DNA of 20,027 nt from Reticulitermes lucifugus. Lineage: Eukaryota > Arthropoda > Insecta > Blattodea > Rhinotermitidae. Under the pieces are notes generated by a model. It searched no databases, was not told where the DNA came from, and worked only from the letters and a program-made list of their open reading frames with translations. The stretch spans positions 35,203 to 55,229 of the forward strand of contig JAKCWW010002211.1 in assembly GCA_026260175.1 (NCBI GenBank), written 5' to 3'. Within the stretch, counting starts at the first letter, position 1; every line of letters begins with the position of its first letter. Shown one piece after another: positions 1 through 9,785 of the stretch. The translations under genes and the position numbers were made by a program.

Positions 1-69
1 AGCCTCAACCTCCTGGAACCCTGAGGGCCTGTCCAGGCCTGTAATGGGATTGCTTTACCTTTTTACCAG
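1..69 (+). mobile_element. 3' end of a SINE-like element, cut by the window start
   Basis: The first 57 bases match the reverse complement of 19906-19962 at all but 4 positions, so this is one of two copies of the same interspersed repeat. The copy ends in a stretch reading GGATTGCTTTACCTTTTTACC, a T/C-rich 3' tail. The 5' part, including any RNA polymerase III promoter, lies outside the window; the other copy shows what it should contain. The same tail module also closes the otherwise different element at 18252-18528. Short, non-coding, dispersed and tailed, it fits a SINE, but the family name is not established and no target duplication can be tested with one end missing. Confidence 0.7.
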
Positions 70-159
70 TCAATTCAATTCAATTTAAATTCAGCAATTG
101 TTTATTAACGTGCTGGCTCAACTGCACAAGTGCCAAAAATAGGGCCAGCAAAAATACAC

Positions 160-350
160 AAATACAACACAAACATATAAAAACAAAACACAAAACAAAC
201 AAAGAGCAACACACATGGAAGCAGCAGCGACAGCAGGAGCAACAACAACACACCAACATCAACATAAAAAATATCATTATCATCATCATCATCATCATAA
301 ATATCAACATCGACGACGACAAGAACAAGAACAAAAAACAACAAAAATAA
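160..350. repeat. Low-complexity A/C-rich tract with CAT, CAA and GAC runs
   Basis: The plus strand is almost free of T except in a short (CAT)n run at about 271-298. It passes through AACAC-rich, GCAGCA-rich, CAACAA-rich, (CAT)n and (CGA)n segments and ends in AAGAACAAGAAC-like repeats. Two overlapping minus-strand open frames (80-334 and 105-365) run through it, but their products are strings of Leu/Val/Cys/Phe and Met/Asp. Such open frames arise automatically from biased simple sequence, so I treat this as a decayed microsatellite cluster with no coding role. Confidence 0.8.
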
Positions 351-1230
351 ATCAGGTGCTAACACAATAATCCCACATCAATCCAATTCCAAATCAAGAA
401 TGAAGTTACCTAGGCGGTATGACTCATAAGGTGACATCGAGGAGGGTGGGAGAAATTTTACCTACATAGAAAATTAATTGTGTACTAAGCAAATTAATTG
501 CACCTACATAATTTTGGATACGCGCTTGCATGAACACTATATTTTCAAATCTTTTTACTGTAAATTTTATTAGAGGTTCAGAACTCGAAAGAAATAAGGC
601 AATAAATAAGTAACCAGTAAAGAACCGGCGAATTCAGATGACATAAAGAGAAGACCAGGCAGTAAAGTAAAATTCGTTATGATAAAACCGGAATTCAGTT
701 TCAGGAGACAAACTAGAGCAGCTAATTAGAAATAACGCACCTTACAATTAATAATTAATAATTATGGCTTCTATTTATGATATCTTGTTATTTTGATATT
801 TATAATGAAATGAGTAAGTTATTGCAAATAGATCCTGTATGGTATTAATGAGCAATTAACTACATCTTATTTGAAGATATCAACTAGAGATTTTATAAAT
901 ACCTCCTAAATTTCTTTTATTTTTTTATTTGGAATATTGCATCATGAAAAAAGGAGTTAACAAATTCCATGTTTCTCAGAGGAAGTTCTTGCGGTTGTGG
1001 GAGAACAAACAACTTTACTCGGCACTGTTATGTCGATGACACTCGACAACTACAACTCTAGATTAAACACAATCATTACTCGATGTATCAAATTGTCTTT
1101 CCACCTTTTTAAGGAATCATTATTACGTATTCTAAAGGTTTATTGTGCCTTTAAAAATTGAAGTGAAAGTAAACTCAAGTAAAATAACAATGAAAGCAGC
1201 AGTGATTATTTACAGAGGAATGGTCTCTAA
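351..1230. other. AT-rich spacer, no gene seen
   Basis: No open frame of note occurs here. At 462-512 the words ACCTACATA and AAATTAATTG each occur twice, and at about 746-765 there is an AATTAAT-type short repeat. Neither is long enough to define an element. I see no gene. Confidence 0.6.
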
Positions 1231-1246
1231 CTCTCTCTCTCTCTCT
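1231..1246. repeat. (CT)8 microsatellite
   Basis: Eight perfect CT units, preceded by imperfect CT-rich sequence from 1224. It is an ordinary dinucleotide microsatellite in AT-rich spacer DNA. Confidence 0.9.
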
Positions 1247-1621
1247 ATGTATAAAGCTTTCCTTTAAATATTGCAATTGTCTTATCCAGATATCAGTTTT
1301 ATTAAATGTTGTGGAATTAGTCAGTCTTTAACCTCAGAGTTTTTTGATACATTTTTAGGCTACTTAACGACACTATTCCAATTTCAGGTTTTATGTAGTG
1401 TTCAATGAGATGGTAAAAATGTCTTGAGTAATGATAGACAAGGATTTGGAAAGACACGTTCATTTGCTATTTATTCTCTCGGCTTTCGTCCTTTAATACA
1501 GAACAGAGCCGTCGGAAACCCTGGCGACATGCATGCCGTCACCCGCCTACACCCAGGTCTAGGTCGTGTTCCTCAAACAGTGGTACGGCTTACACTGTTG
1601 GTTCTTAAGGATAGTTTAATG
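1247..1621. other. Spacer; GC-richer host sequence on the left flank of the hAT element
   Basis: From about 1490 to 1610 the sequence is visibly richer in G and C than its surroundings and carries a 90-codon plus-strand open frame (1424-1696) that runs into the transposon. The product is not recognised. Removing the transposon and one copy of the duplication joins this segment to 2069 onward, so the two flanks were once continuous and may be one older, unrecognised repeat. Confidence 0.4.
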
Positions 1622-2060
1622 CAGTGTTTCCCAAACCTTTTCCTTCATTACCCAAAACCGCTTATCAGAAAGTCCTTTTTTACCCAATGTAGGTAAAACA
1701 CTAACTGCAAAGAAAAAATTTTTGACAAGTGAAGAGAGATCGGTAACAAATAGGAAGCAAACAATATGTTTGATGCAATGTCTTTATTTTAAACATCTCT
1801 AAACATTTTAGCAACCATAAAAAACATTGGTAATTATTCACCATAAATATTTCATCACCCAGGTCCCAGCTAGTCAGTATAATGCCACTGTTAGACTGTT
1901 TTAGAGTATCGGTGCACACTGACTGATCACTTTCTTCAGAATACTTCTTCTTCTACACTTTTACTGTAAATTTTAATGTGTATTCCGAGGTGTGTCGTTA
2001 CCCAAAGAAAAACCACTTTTACCCAATTTTGGGTAATTTACCCAGGTTTGGGAAGCACTG
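1622..2060. mobile_element. Non-autonomous hAT-type DNA transposon (MITE), complete
   Basis: The left end begins CAGTGTTTCCCAAACCT and the right end is its inverse, AGGTTTGGGAAGCACTG at 2044-2060, giving 17-bp terminal inverted repeats with 16 of 17 positions identical. The 439-bp element is flanked by perfect 8-bp direct repeats GTTTAATG (1614-1621 and 2061-2068), the duplication length made by hAT transposases. Both subterminal regions repeat the word TTACCCAAAA in mirrored positions, as expected for transposase-binding subterminal repeats. The interior has only short open frames and no transposase, so the element must have been moved by an enzyme encoded elsewhere. Ends and duplication are seen directly; assignment to hAT comes from the 8-bp duplication and CAGTG termini. 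Strand is arbitrary. Confidence 0.88.
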
Positions 2061-2068
2061 GTTTAATG

Positions 2069-3398
2069 GGACGGGAGTTTCCGAAAATAATTTCCACCCA
2101 TGGTTACAAAAACGTAATTCTTGTTTTTACTGGGCAGAACTACAGCCTTCTTGACCAAATGACTCACGGCACTCAAGGTGAAAAGTTTTGGACATTGGTC
2201 GTTTGGATACTTGCAACGGGTATGATAAATATTTATTCACGTTTAACAGGATAGTTTATTATGGAGAAAAACACACGTATAATTAATGTCTAGAAACTCA
2301 AGCACGACTAAATAATAGTTGGTGCGAATGATGAGCTTTAAAACAGAAACATTCACTGATTATATATTCCAAATATCTTCGATTCCGTAGTACTTTCTGG
2401 AACTGTAATGTTATGTGAACTGATGGAACAGTGTGCTTGCTTCATCAGCTTGTCTGTTTTCCATGATGCATAATTGCTTTATTGTTCTACATTGGAAAGC
2501 TCAGAGCGTTGGAACTCATTTGCCTTTGATGTTAATTCCAGCTTTCCTCTTGCTCTATCCACATCCTGCAGTCATCATGAAGCTAGCGCCAAATTTAAAT
2601 TTGTGGTAATAAGCACCATATGGCTCGACACAGCCATTCGCTTGCCCTTTAACCTCTAGTTTACTGCTTCCATGTTTGCAGTTCTCTTATAAGTTAGCCG
2701 ACAGATTACTAAACTTATCAGACATATACAAAGCACAAGGCTTTCTGCTGTGGAAAATAATTTCTAATAAAATAAGTATTTTGATTACTATTTATTAAAC
2801 ATATTAAAAATCTGCAAAGCTTTAAAAATTGTTGAATGATCGATATAACAGTGCTTCATGAAAAATATGAATATATGTCAATGACTTTTTACTATATATT
2901 ATTCGTTGTAAGTTTAATTAAACTGAACAAATTCCTGCAGCATGAGACTACACCGAATTATCACCTGCTGTTTAATCGTACCTTATTAAATATCTCAGTT
3001 TATGGTCTTATGGAATACAATGTTACGGATTTTGGTAGATGGCCGAAAGAGATACTTTAAAAACGTTGGTTTCTTAGTGCTAGTCTACACGGCATAACAT
3101 CACCCAAACTCATAATTTTTATATTCAACGCCGTGAAAAATTATAATCTCACGTAAGTGAAGAGATTTAAATCCCAGATTACTCTTCGAGATCCATTATA
3201 AATTTTAAAAAGAGGAGAAACTTGAATAAACCAATCATAATTTCAACAAACTACTCCAGTCGCTGCCAATGCTCCATCTCACTCATGACACGTATTTCGT
3301 CCAGATATTTGCCACTACAGTCCTGTACAAATCAAGCTTCTCTGACACTTTTCATTTCTGAAAAAACGGTTGCAGTCGGAATTCCCCCACTTATTCTT

Positions 3399-3399
<1 letters not shown>
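2069..3399. other. Spacer, no gene seen
   Basis: The right flank of the hAT element (2069-2240) stays moderately GC-rich and lies inside a chance open frame. After that the DNA is AT-rich, with open frames of at most about 75 codons (2474-2659, 2836-3060) that I do not recognise. No tRNA-like box, long tandem array or transposon terminus was seen. Confidence 0.5.

Positions 3400-3438
<39 letters not shown>
3400..3438. repeat. (TAA)13 microsatellite
   Basis: Thirteen uninterrupted TAA units. A 124-codon plus-strand open frame (3222-3596) crosses it and reads as a run of isoleucines; the microsatellite keeps that frame open, so I do not call a gene. An uninterrupted array this long is likely to vary in length between individuals. 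Confidence 0.97.
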
Positions 3439-3964
3439 GCGTCAGTGGAATTCAAACGCTATCCAAGCTGATGTTGAAGGTTTTCCATTCTTCCTTTTGG
3501 TGTAATAGCAACCGGTCGGGCATTCCTGCGAATAAGCCATTTGAAAAGCGAGGAAGAAGCAGGCTGGCTAGTAGCCTTCCATTCCTCTTGAGTTAATCTT
3601 TTGAAGGTGCATCGACTCACGACCGCAAACGCCCCTGGCTTGTTTCAACCGCTGTATTGCCTTTCTGGTCGAGACTCCATGCTGATATTCTCGTTTGTTA
3701 TCACACACTCGATTCTAACGTATACAGTAGCGCGTTTAAAGTTTCTGTCTTGAAAGAAACAAAATTTTCAAATAACAGCAACGTGAATACATAAGAAAAG
3801 TAGGATAATTTTCATACCAATTTATTTTTTTCTAATTTTTACCAGTTTTGAGAATTTTAGGCCTTACCTCAAGAAGTAAAAATATGTTTTTATATAAGTA
3901 GGCGTTTTTTCATATGAAGCTTCGGTCTCTTCCTACGTGTAGATCTAGTTAACTAACTCGTAAC
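3439..3964. other. Spacer, no gene seen
   Basis: The segment 3439-3760 is moderately GC-rich and might be a further decayed element, but I recognise no motif, terminus or target duplication. 3760-3960 is plain AT-rich DNA leading into the 3' end of the LINE fragment. Confidence 0.45.
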
Positions 3965-4490
3965 AAATTCAATGGTGTATAGTGCTTCTTGAAAAGTAGT
4001 AGTTCTTCAGCCAGTCAAGAAATTCCCGGCATTTTATGGACCCAGAAAATTTACTAGCTTGTTCACAGCAGTCCGCCACCTGTCCCTATCCTGAGCCAGA
4101 TTAATTCATTCCACGCCCTCTCATCCTATTTCTTTAAAACCAACGTTAATATTATTTTCCTACCTAAACATAGGTTTCCCAAGTGGCTTCTTTCGGTCAG
4201 GTTTCCCTACCAAAGCATTCTCCTCTCCTGTTACGTACTCCACTCATCACTTTATTCTTGGCTTGACCACAAGCACAAAATTTGTTGTGGAGTACACATT
4301 TTCAGACTCCTCAATATGCAATTTTCTCACTTCCCCATTACAGCCTCCTTCTTACGTAAATATTTTCCTGAGCACTAACCTCTCGAAAAGCCTAGGCTTA
4401 TGTTTTTCCCCAGTGTCAGAGACCAAGGATCACACCCATATAAAACAGGCGAAATTTATTTTTAAGTCTACTTAAGGTCCTTAAAATGTA
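3965..4490 (-). mobile_element. Decayed LINE fragment: C-terminal part of the reverse-transcriptase ORF
   Basis: Read on the minus strand, one frame can be followed for most of 4475-4034. It begins with PVLYGCDPWSLTLGK (about 4452-4408), has an apparent one-base frameshift, continues with LFERLVLRKIF, GEVRKLHIEE and NALVGKPDRKKPLGKPMFR (to 4163), then INLAQDRDRWR (about 4105-4073), and stops at 4034-4036. These blocks, in this order, are the region downstream of the catalytic core in a non-LTR retrotransposon ORF common in arthropod genomes (recognised from memory). The catalytic reverse-transcriptase motifs and the endonuclease are absent, so this is a 5'-truncated, dead copy. In-frame stops occur at 4244-4249 (two), 4160-4162, 4121-4123 and 4106-4108, and one more near the upstream end. 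The 3' UTR probably runs to about 3965. The LINE clade was not determined. Confidence 0.82.
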
Positions 4491-4692
4491 TCGTTATTTG
4501 CCATTCTCTTCGGTTTTGTCAATGTTTAAAATCCGTTACTTTAAGCAGCATTCATGATATTTTGAAATATTTATTCCTCGCAATTTTTTAAAAAAAGTGT
4601 CTGAAAATTATTCTTAATTGTTTAAAATTAAAGTGCAAACACAATTATATGTTTCGTATTTATAAAATGTATAAAAATAACAAGTTTTCCTG

Positions 4693-4750
4693 ATATATTT
4701 ATAGTCTGACAAATGTACACTAGCGTATATTTGTCACACTATAAATATAT
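4693..4750. repeat. Near-perfect inverted repeat (hairpin), 26-bp arms, 6-nt loop
   Basis: The arm at 4693-4718 is the reverse complement of 4725-4750 except for two positions: one C-C mismatch and one pair that would be G-U in RNA. The intervening loop is ACTAGC. Flanking sequence (TTTTC on the left, GAAAA on the right) adds weaker pairing, so an imperfect stem of up to about 80 nt is possible. Candidates are a small palindromic MITE remnant, a cruciform, or a small-RNA precursor. No target duplication could be fixed at the ends. Confidence 0.85.
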
Positions 4751-5565
4751 AAAGAAAATGTAAGGATATGAATAATATTAAGTTTTTCTGAGTTTGTAAA
4801 CAGAAAATGATCTTGCTCTCAAGATAATGAGTCAATTATGCCGTGTATAGAATTCATTCACAAGAAACTCATTAAAAATATTTCAAAAGAATAAGTTATA
4901 AACACCAAATAATCTTGGCTCCCAGTTGCATCTGAAACTAAAGCATAGAAAGGGTTGCTCTTTAATGCTCGCCTAATAAAAAAATCATAGCTGGTAGAAA
5001 ATTAAAAGGAAGTCAAATTATGTGTGCAGACCGTAGGAATAAAGTAGTTTTTATACCATATTTTACTATTTATTGTGACTTAGGCTTTTTACGTGAATAT
5101 ATATGTGTGTGTTTGTGCATTATGGCCTCCCTTTTTGCAGAGCGTTGCTGCTGTGGAAGATATTACGTCGAAGACCAAAGCTGGAGGAAAGAAAAGCGTG
5201 GCCAACCCACTATGGATTTTTACAACAAAACCCAGCTATATACACCATGCACTGAAGACATGCGTATAAGACACTAAGGGATAAAGGAAACCCATCTTCT
5301 TTCTCTCCCCACAAAAAGGATGAACGTTAGCGAACAATTCAGGAGAAAAGCAATTTAAAAGCAATTTGAAATATGTTGGAATGCCTTGTGCAGCTTTTGA
5401 ATGGTCTAGATATTGTGATTGCATTTTAGGAACGATGGAATTTTCTAATGGTATTTCTGTTGCCTTTTGTGGGAGAAGGAAAAGGAATCGAACTCGGTAA
5501 CGAAAACAATGGTAAAAGTTTTAAATTATTTATTTGAGCTTACTGGAATCTCATGTTATAATTGT
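4751..5565. other. Spacer, no gene seen
   Basis: AT-rich DNA with one 85-codon open frame (5020-5277, plus) that I do not recognise. It shows no domain, signal peptide or splice context that would make it convincing. No element termini were found. Confidence 0.5.
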
Positions 5566-5700
5566 AGTGGTCCGTGACAGATCTCAGCCTGTTATTTGAC
5601 GGCCTGTGATCGGGGAGGCTCAGATTCGACCCCAGGCCAGTCTATGCGGAGTTTTTGGTGTGAAAAGTGGCACTGCGACAGATTTGTTTCTCAATATCAT
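5566..5700 (+). mobile_element. Possible tRNA-derived SINE fragment
   Basis: A box-A-like GTGGTCCGTGACAG at about 5568-5581 is followed, about 45 bases on, by AGATTCGACCCC at about 5624-5635, one mismatch from the internal promoter B box GGTTCGANNC. This spacing matches the two internal RNA polymerase III promoter boxes of a tRNA or tRNA-derived SINE. The segment does not close into an acceptor stem, so it is not a tRNA gene. The following GC-richer stretch (to about 5700) would be the SINE body. Its boundaries and target duplication are uncertain, and it differs from the other SINEs in this window. Confidence 0.45.
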
Positions 5701-8309
5701 TACACCAATGCTCCATAATTATAATCTCATCTATGGCAGACACTATATAAGTTCAACAAATGACAGCTTCGTTAAAACACACATTGATTTCAACAAAGAA
5801 CGTATAATGTGATCTATGCTCTTCTGGGATGTTATGCAGTGTAGATCGTTAGTTAGTTACTGACAGTGTGGCTGATTTTAATCTGGGGAATTGCAAAAAG
5901 TTTATGAATTTTAAAGTATTTAAACATTATAATGTAGTGCTGTTGGAAGTATTCAGCGAAAAAGAACAAGTTCGAAATTATGGCTTGTCTTCAAGAAAGT
6001 CCTAGGTTTCTTATAAACGTGGCTTTAAATACCGGAAGGTTATTTTCATTCAGGAAGAGAGTATAAGAGTCAAGTCTTCTGAGATATGACGCCGTGTCCA
6101 TTGGTAATTAGTGACTGATTTTCCGAAAGAGTTTGCTGCCTACATCTTCACGGCCTAACCAGTCTGAGACACCTTTCTACTCGTACGTCTTAAAACCTGA
6201 AGATGGAGGTACAAACACGCTTGTCCAAAACTTCTGTAAATATTTACAAGCCGACAGAATACATGAAAACTCTTAAGCACCGTTGTGAGATTCCGAAATA
6301 TTGCAAAATGGGTGCAATTCCTGTCTCATTCTTTCGAATTTTTCGTTGTTATTTTTCTTTACATTTCATTCGACTCTAAACAGCCTCTGTAGTTGATCCA
6401 TCCACAACTAACAATGATAAGTGCTCCTCTAATTTTATTCATCAGTGTTTATGCTGAGGAAAATTTTTAAACACGTGTAAGCCTAACGAAAATTGTGAGG
6501 GTGTTTTGTGTGAAGTTGTGGAGGTGTATATGCTTATGTACGTACGCAAATGTTTATAATATATAAATCCGAAACCAGAGCCGGCCCTAGAGGGATGTGA
6601 AGCGCTGTACCCCCTACTTATTGCTCATGTATTATTAATGTCTTGATGACTCGAAGATGGCACCCGTAACAGTGATATCAGTAAGGGAAGTTTGTTACAG
6701 TGTTTTGTTGTTATCTGGAAAAGCATACAAAGACCTGAGGGAAAGATGCCACTTGGGATACCTGCTCGTAAATGGGGAGGATAATGTTACAGCTTATGTT
6801 ACGAAAAGAGAGTATCTGAATGTGAACTGTGTTGAACTGGCTCAGAGTGTTGTCCGTCGTCTGGCTGTTTGTGCGTACGTGAATTAAAGCTTCAGGTTTT
6901 ATGGGGCACGAATTTTCCCCACTAGCTTGCGTGGCTGTCACCTTATCAAAAAAGAATCCGATCAATGGAGTGAGATGTTTATCTGCAATCTCTTCAGACG
7001 AATCAATACTCTGAAATTGGTGGTGAACTCCAACTTCCATATACGCCTATTTATAGCTTGTAATTACCAGGCTATACGATCTCAAGGTCCTTGAACCATA
7101 CGTTCCGAGATTAAATAATAGAGGGCCATGTCTGCTCCCTCCTCCAGCTTTCAGCCCCTACCTTATTTATAATCACTTCGATACTATTTAATCGAAATAG
7201 AAATTGATATGAAGCCCATATCGAGACGTTCCGTGTTATAGTCTTAGCAGAAGAAAGATTAAGTATATTAGTGCAGACCTCCAAGACAAATCTTAACGTT
7301 TTACAACTTACTATGCAATATCATTGCTAACTTATATCACTTAAATACTCTAGTCAATTTAACATACATAATACAGACTTTCTAATGATACTAAAGGATC
7401 TATGTCTAAAGGCCTCTATAAACTGTACAGTATGTAGCTCTTATTTGAAAGTAATATTCATTAGGACATTCTGATGAGACATCAAGTATGACCGGAATGT
7501 AAACTTCTACTTGCAAATATTTATGTAAATTTATATAAAATGTCTTTTCTGCCTTGTGTGTTGACTACTTTTCAAAGAACTCTATGACTGTACGAAATAC
7601 ATGAGAGCCATTTCCACTCTTTTTCAAATGTTAGGTTTTGGTTTAAATTGATATGAGGGAAATGTTAATAAATCATGCTAGAAATATTAAAATTTAAATG
7701 TAACTGAAGCTTTGGATTTTATTATTTCACAGTATATATCTACCGAAAACACCCTCCATTCTTTGCTTTTATGAAAACGAGACTTATTGATTGATGAAAA
7801 GGCTTATTTTTATGACGAACGAGCTCACAAAAATATACTTACCTTCACCAGAAAAAATGTTTTTTATAAAAAATATCCTTAACATTTCTTTCTTTGTTAC
7901 GTGAACATAAACAAAGTACTTTAATACCTGAACTTACGTACACAAGCAATGCAACAAACACTGAATTATTCTTTGTTATTATGAATTCATGTTCTTTAAT
8001 GAAAGAAATGTATAAAAGCACATATTTTCTCTTATCCTTGTTTTGTGTCCGAATAATTGCTTTCTACATTAAACTGTATGATTTTAGCAGCGGAACAATT
8101 GTAAATATAGATCGCGTTTGCAACTAAACGACATAAAAGCCGCTCAATATGAGGCAAACTTGGCGCTTTCTACAAAGCAGACAACACATCCATAGCGTAG
8201 AAACTAGTTTATTCACAAATTTGATAGCGCACGCTATTTGTCATAATTGTGTACTTACATCTCATTTTATGAAGAGACGAATATGCGTTACTTGAAGCCG
8301 AGATTCGAG
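5701..8309. other. Long spacer, no gene seen
   Basis: About 2.6 kb of AT-rich DNA. The longest open frame is 109 codons on the minus strand (6711-7040), overlapped by a 76-codon plus-strand frame; neither product is recognised. A short GC-rich island, GAGCCGGCCCTAGAGGG, sits at about 6580-6596 and resembles a repeat edge, but nothing around it could be delimited. No transposon termini or tRNA-like boxes were seen. Confidence 0.5.
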
Positions 8310-8377
8310 TTAGTGCAGAGGAGGTCTATTGTTGCGGGCTGAATTAGTGCAGAGGAGGTCTATTGTTGCGGACTGAA
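8310..8377. repeat. Tandem duplication of a 34-bp unit
   Basis: Two adjacent 34-bp units, 8310-8343 and 8344-8377, are identical except for one base (GCGGGCTGAA versus GCGGACTGAA). The two bases after the second copy (TA, preceded by its own T) repeat the start of the unit. A single mismatch implies a recent local duplication, probably replication slippage or end-joining repair. No function is suggested by the sequence. Confidence 0.97.
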
Positions 8378-8485
8378 TTAAGAGGAGCTTGAAAAATTTG
8401 AGGTGCGTGGATAAAATTGACTTTACCAAAGAATTTTTTTACTGTAAAGAATGGCGATCTTAGGATATTTCCTGGTTTGATTCGG

Positions 8486-8559
8486 GGTTCGAATCCGCAA
8501 TCCCAGAAAGTAAGTGGCCGCAGGCCTACGTCTTAGACCGTGCGGCCACTGGGATCGGC
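8486..8559 (-). mobile_element. tRNA-like SINE head (isolated or diverged body)
   Basis: On the minus strand it starts GCCGATCCCAGTGGCCGC at 8559, has the box-A-like region GTGGCCGCACGGTCTAAG, and reaches a B-box-like GGATTCGAACC at 8496-8486. Its first 28 bases match the head of the SINE at 17283-17530 at 23 positions. The following sequence (below 8486) does not match the shared body of that family, so either the body has diverged or this is a head joined to another body. The 3' limit is unclear. The acceptor stem does not pair, so a functional tRNA gene is excluded. Confidence 0.68.
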
Positions 8560-9510
8560 TCTAGCTTGTACTAACAAGTTTGAAATTCAGGTTATGTACA
8601 TTGTAATAAGAAAATGCACCCTTACAATGAGGGTTTGTGATATTAACGCGGAATGCCTAGTCGCAAAGTTATTCGCATTTACCAGTATTTTATTTTTGGC
8701 CCAACCTTTTTCAGAAAAATTAATTTTGAATAATCAGTGACAATTATTTTTGTGGTGAGTCAAAGAATAAATTGTTTGCCAACGGTGCAATATGCGAAGG
8801 ACTGTCAAGCTCTGTATGTTCCATAACACAAATCGTACACATTTATTCACCGCCCGTCCTTTAACCCGAATATCGTAACATCCATGTTTATATAAACACA
8901 GCATATAGACGGACTTTGTGGTAATATATAATGTGCACGTCATGATCTGTATGAGCTAAGCTATATATGTGAGAATGTCGCTTTCTTTAGAACAAATCTT
9001 GGCACATTTTTGTTACATTTTAACGTTTTATATGAACGAAAATGAAGAAGGTTTCAAGTTATGGAACTATGGAAGTGATTAGAAACACTTCTTACATATT
9101 TTTGTATCCTGAACGCCCAAACATAGCCTGGAGAACAGACTGCATCTTGAGTTTGTAAACTACAGCTTAACAATAATTCTGCCAATGTCGTGTTCTTCCT
9201 AATCTGTTTTTACGCGGTAACTGCGTTGGAAAACTGATTTCACTGTAAATTCCGATCGAAACAAATGTTCGTAAATTTGGGTTTCAATTTTCGTGAAACT
9301 ATAGACGTGTTCTTTGGCTGCTGAACGTAAGAGTACCACTTCGAAATACGGCTAAAACTGCCTCGGTAGTATAATTCAATTCGGCTTAATTGTGCTAATG
9401 TAGGTGAGAGAATTATGGAATATTTTCGTTCCGTCACAAACAAAAGTTTAGTTATTCTACACGCTCAGTCTACTTTATTTGTCGATTGGTAAAGTGTATA
9501 AATTAAATTA
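8560..9510. other. Spacer, no gene seen
   Basis: AT-rich DNA with short overlapping open frames of 66-69 codons (8540-8740, 8734-8943, 9240-9443). None resembles a known protein to me, and I see no repeat structure. Confidence 0.5.
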
Positions 9511-9518
9511 CCCTAAAT

Positions 9519-9777
9519 CAACTTTGCTTAAGCTATGGGTCGCGGCCCATATTTGGATAGCCAAGCTACTTTATTGGGTAAAGAAACAATGATTTGCATG
9601 ATGATTTTACAACATATATATTCATATTTATGTCATTAAATAATTAAAACATCACATTCCTTATAGCGAGTCATGTTTTTTTTATTTTACGCCTATTTTT
9701 ATTTCTGACTCGAATGGTCGCAAGAGAAAGCAACTGGCTTACTTTGGGTCGTGTCTCAAAATGTTTGAGAGACACTG
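9519..9777. mobile_element. Degenerate hAT-like non-autonomous element
   Basis: The right end, GGTCGTGTCTCAAAATGTTT followed by GAGAGACACTG (to 9777), has the inverse CAGTGTCTCTCAAAC typical of hAT (Charlie-like) termini. The left part contains GGGTCGCGGCCCATATTTGG (about 9538-9557), a subterminal word familiar from such elements, but its outermost bases have decayed. Flanking octamers CCCTAAAT (9511-9518) and CTCTAAAT (9778-9785) agree at 7 of 8 positions, consistent with an old 8-bp target duplication. The element is 259 bp and non-coding. This call is weaker than the hAT at 1622-2060 because the left terminus is poor. Confidence 0.58.
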
Positions 9778-9785
9778 CTCTAAAT

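Noticed and set aside
80..365. Two overlapping minus-strand open frames (84 and 86 codons)
   Set aside because: Both are translations of low-complexity A/C-rich repeats; compositional bias removes stop codons.
2249..2259. Word AGGATAGTTTA repeated at about 1608-1618 and 2249-2259, as a wider duplication around the hAT element
   Set aside because: The match does not extend beyond 11 bases and the exact 8-bp duplication at 1614 and 2061 already explains the insertion.
3222..3596. 124-codon plus-strand open frame
   Set aside because: It is kept open by the (TAA)13 microsatellite read as isoleucines; sequence on either side is not recognisable protein.
4693..4750. Calling the hairpin a microRNA gene
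   Set aside because: The stem is strong but the loop is short, the sequence is very A/T-rich, and no known mature sequence is recognised. A palindromic MITE remnant is at least as likely.
6657..7040. Overlapping 76-codon (plus) and 109-codon (minus) open frames
   Set aside because: They overlap on opposite strands and neither product has recognisable motifs; chance open frames of this size are expected in 20 kb.
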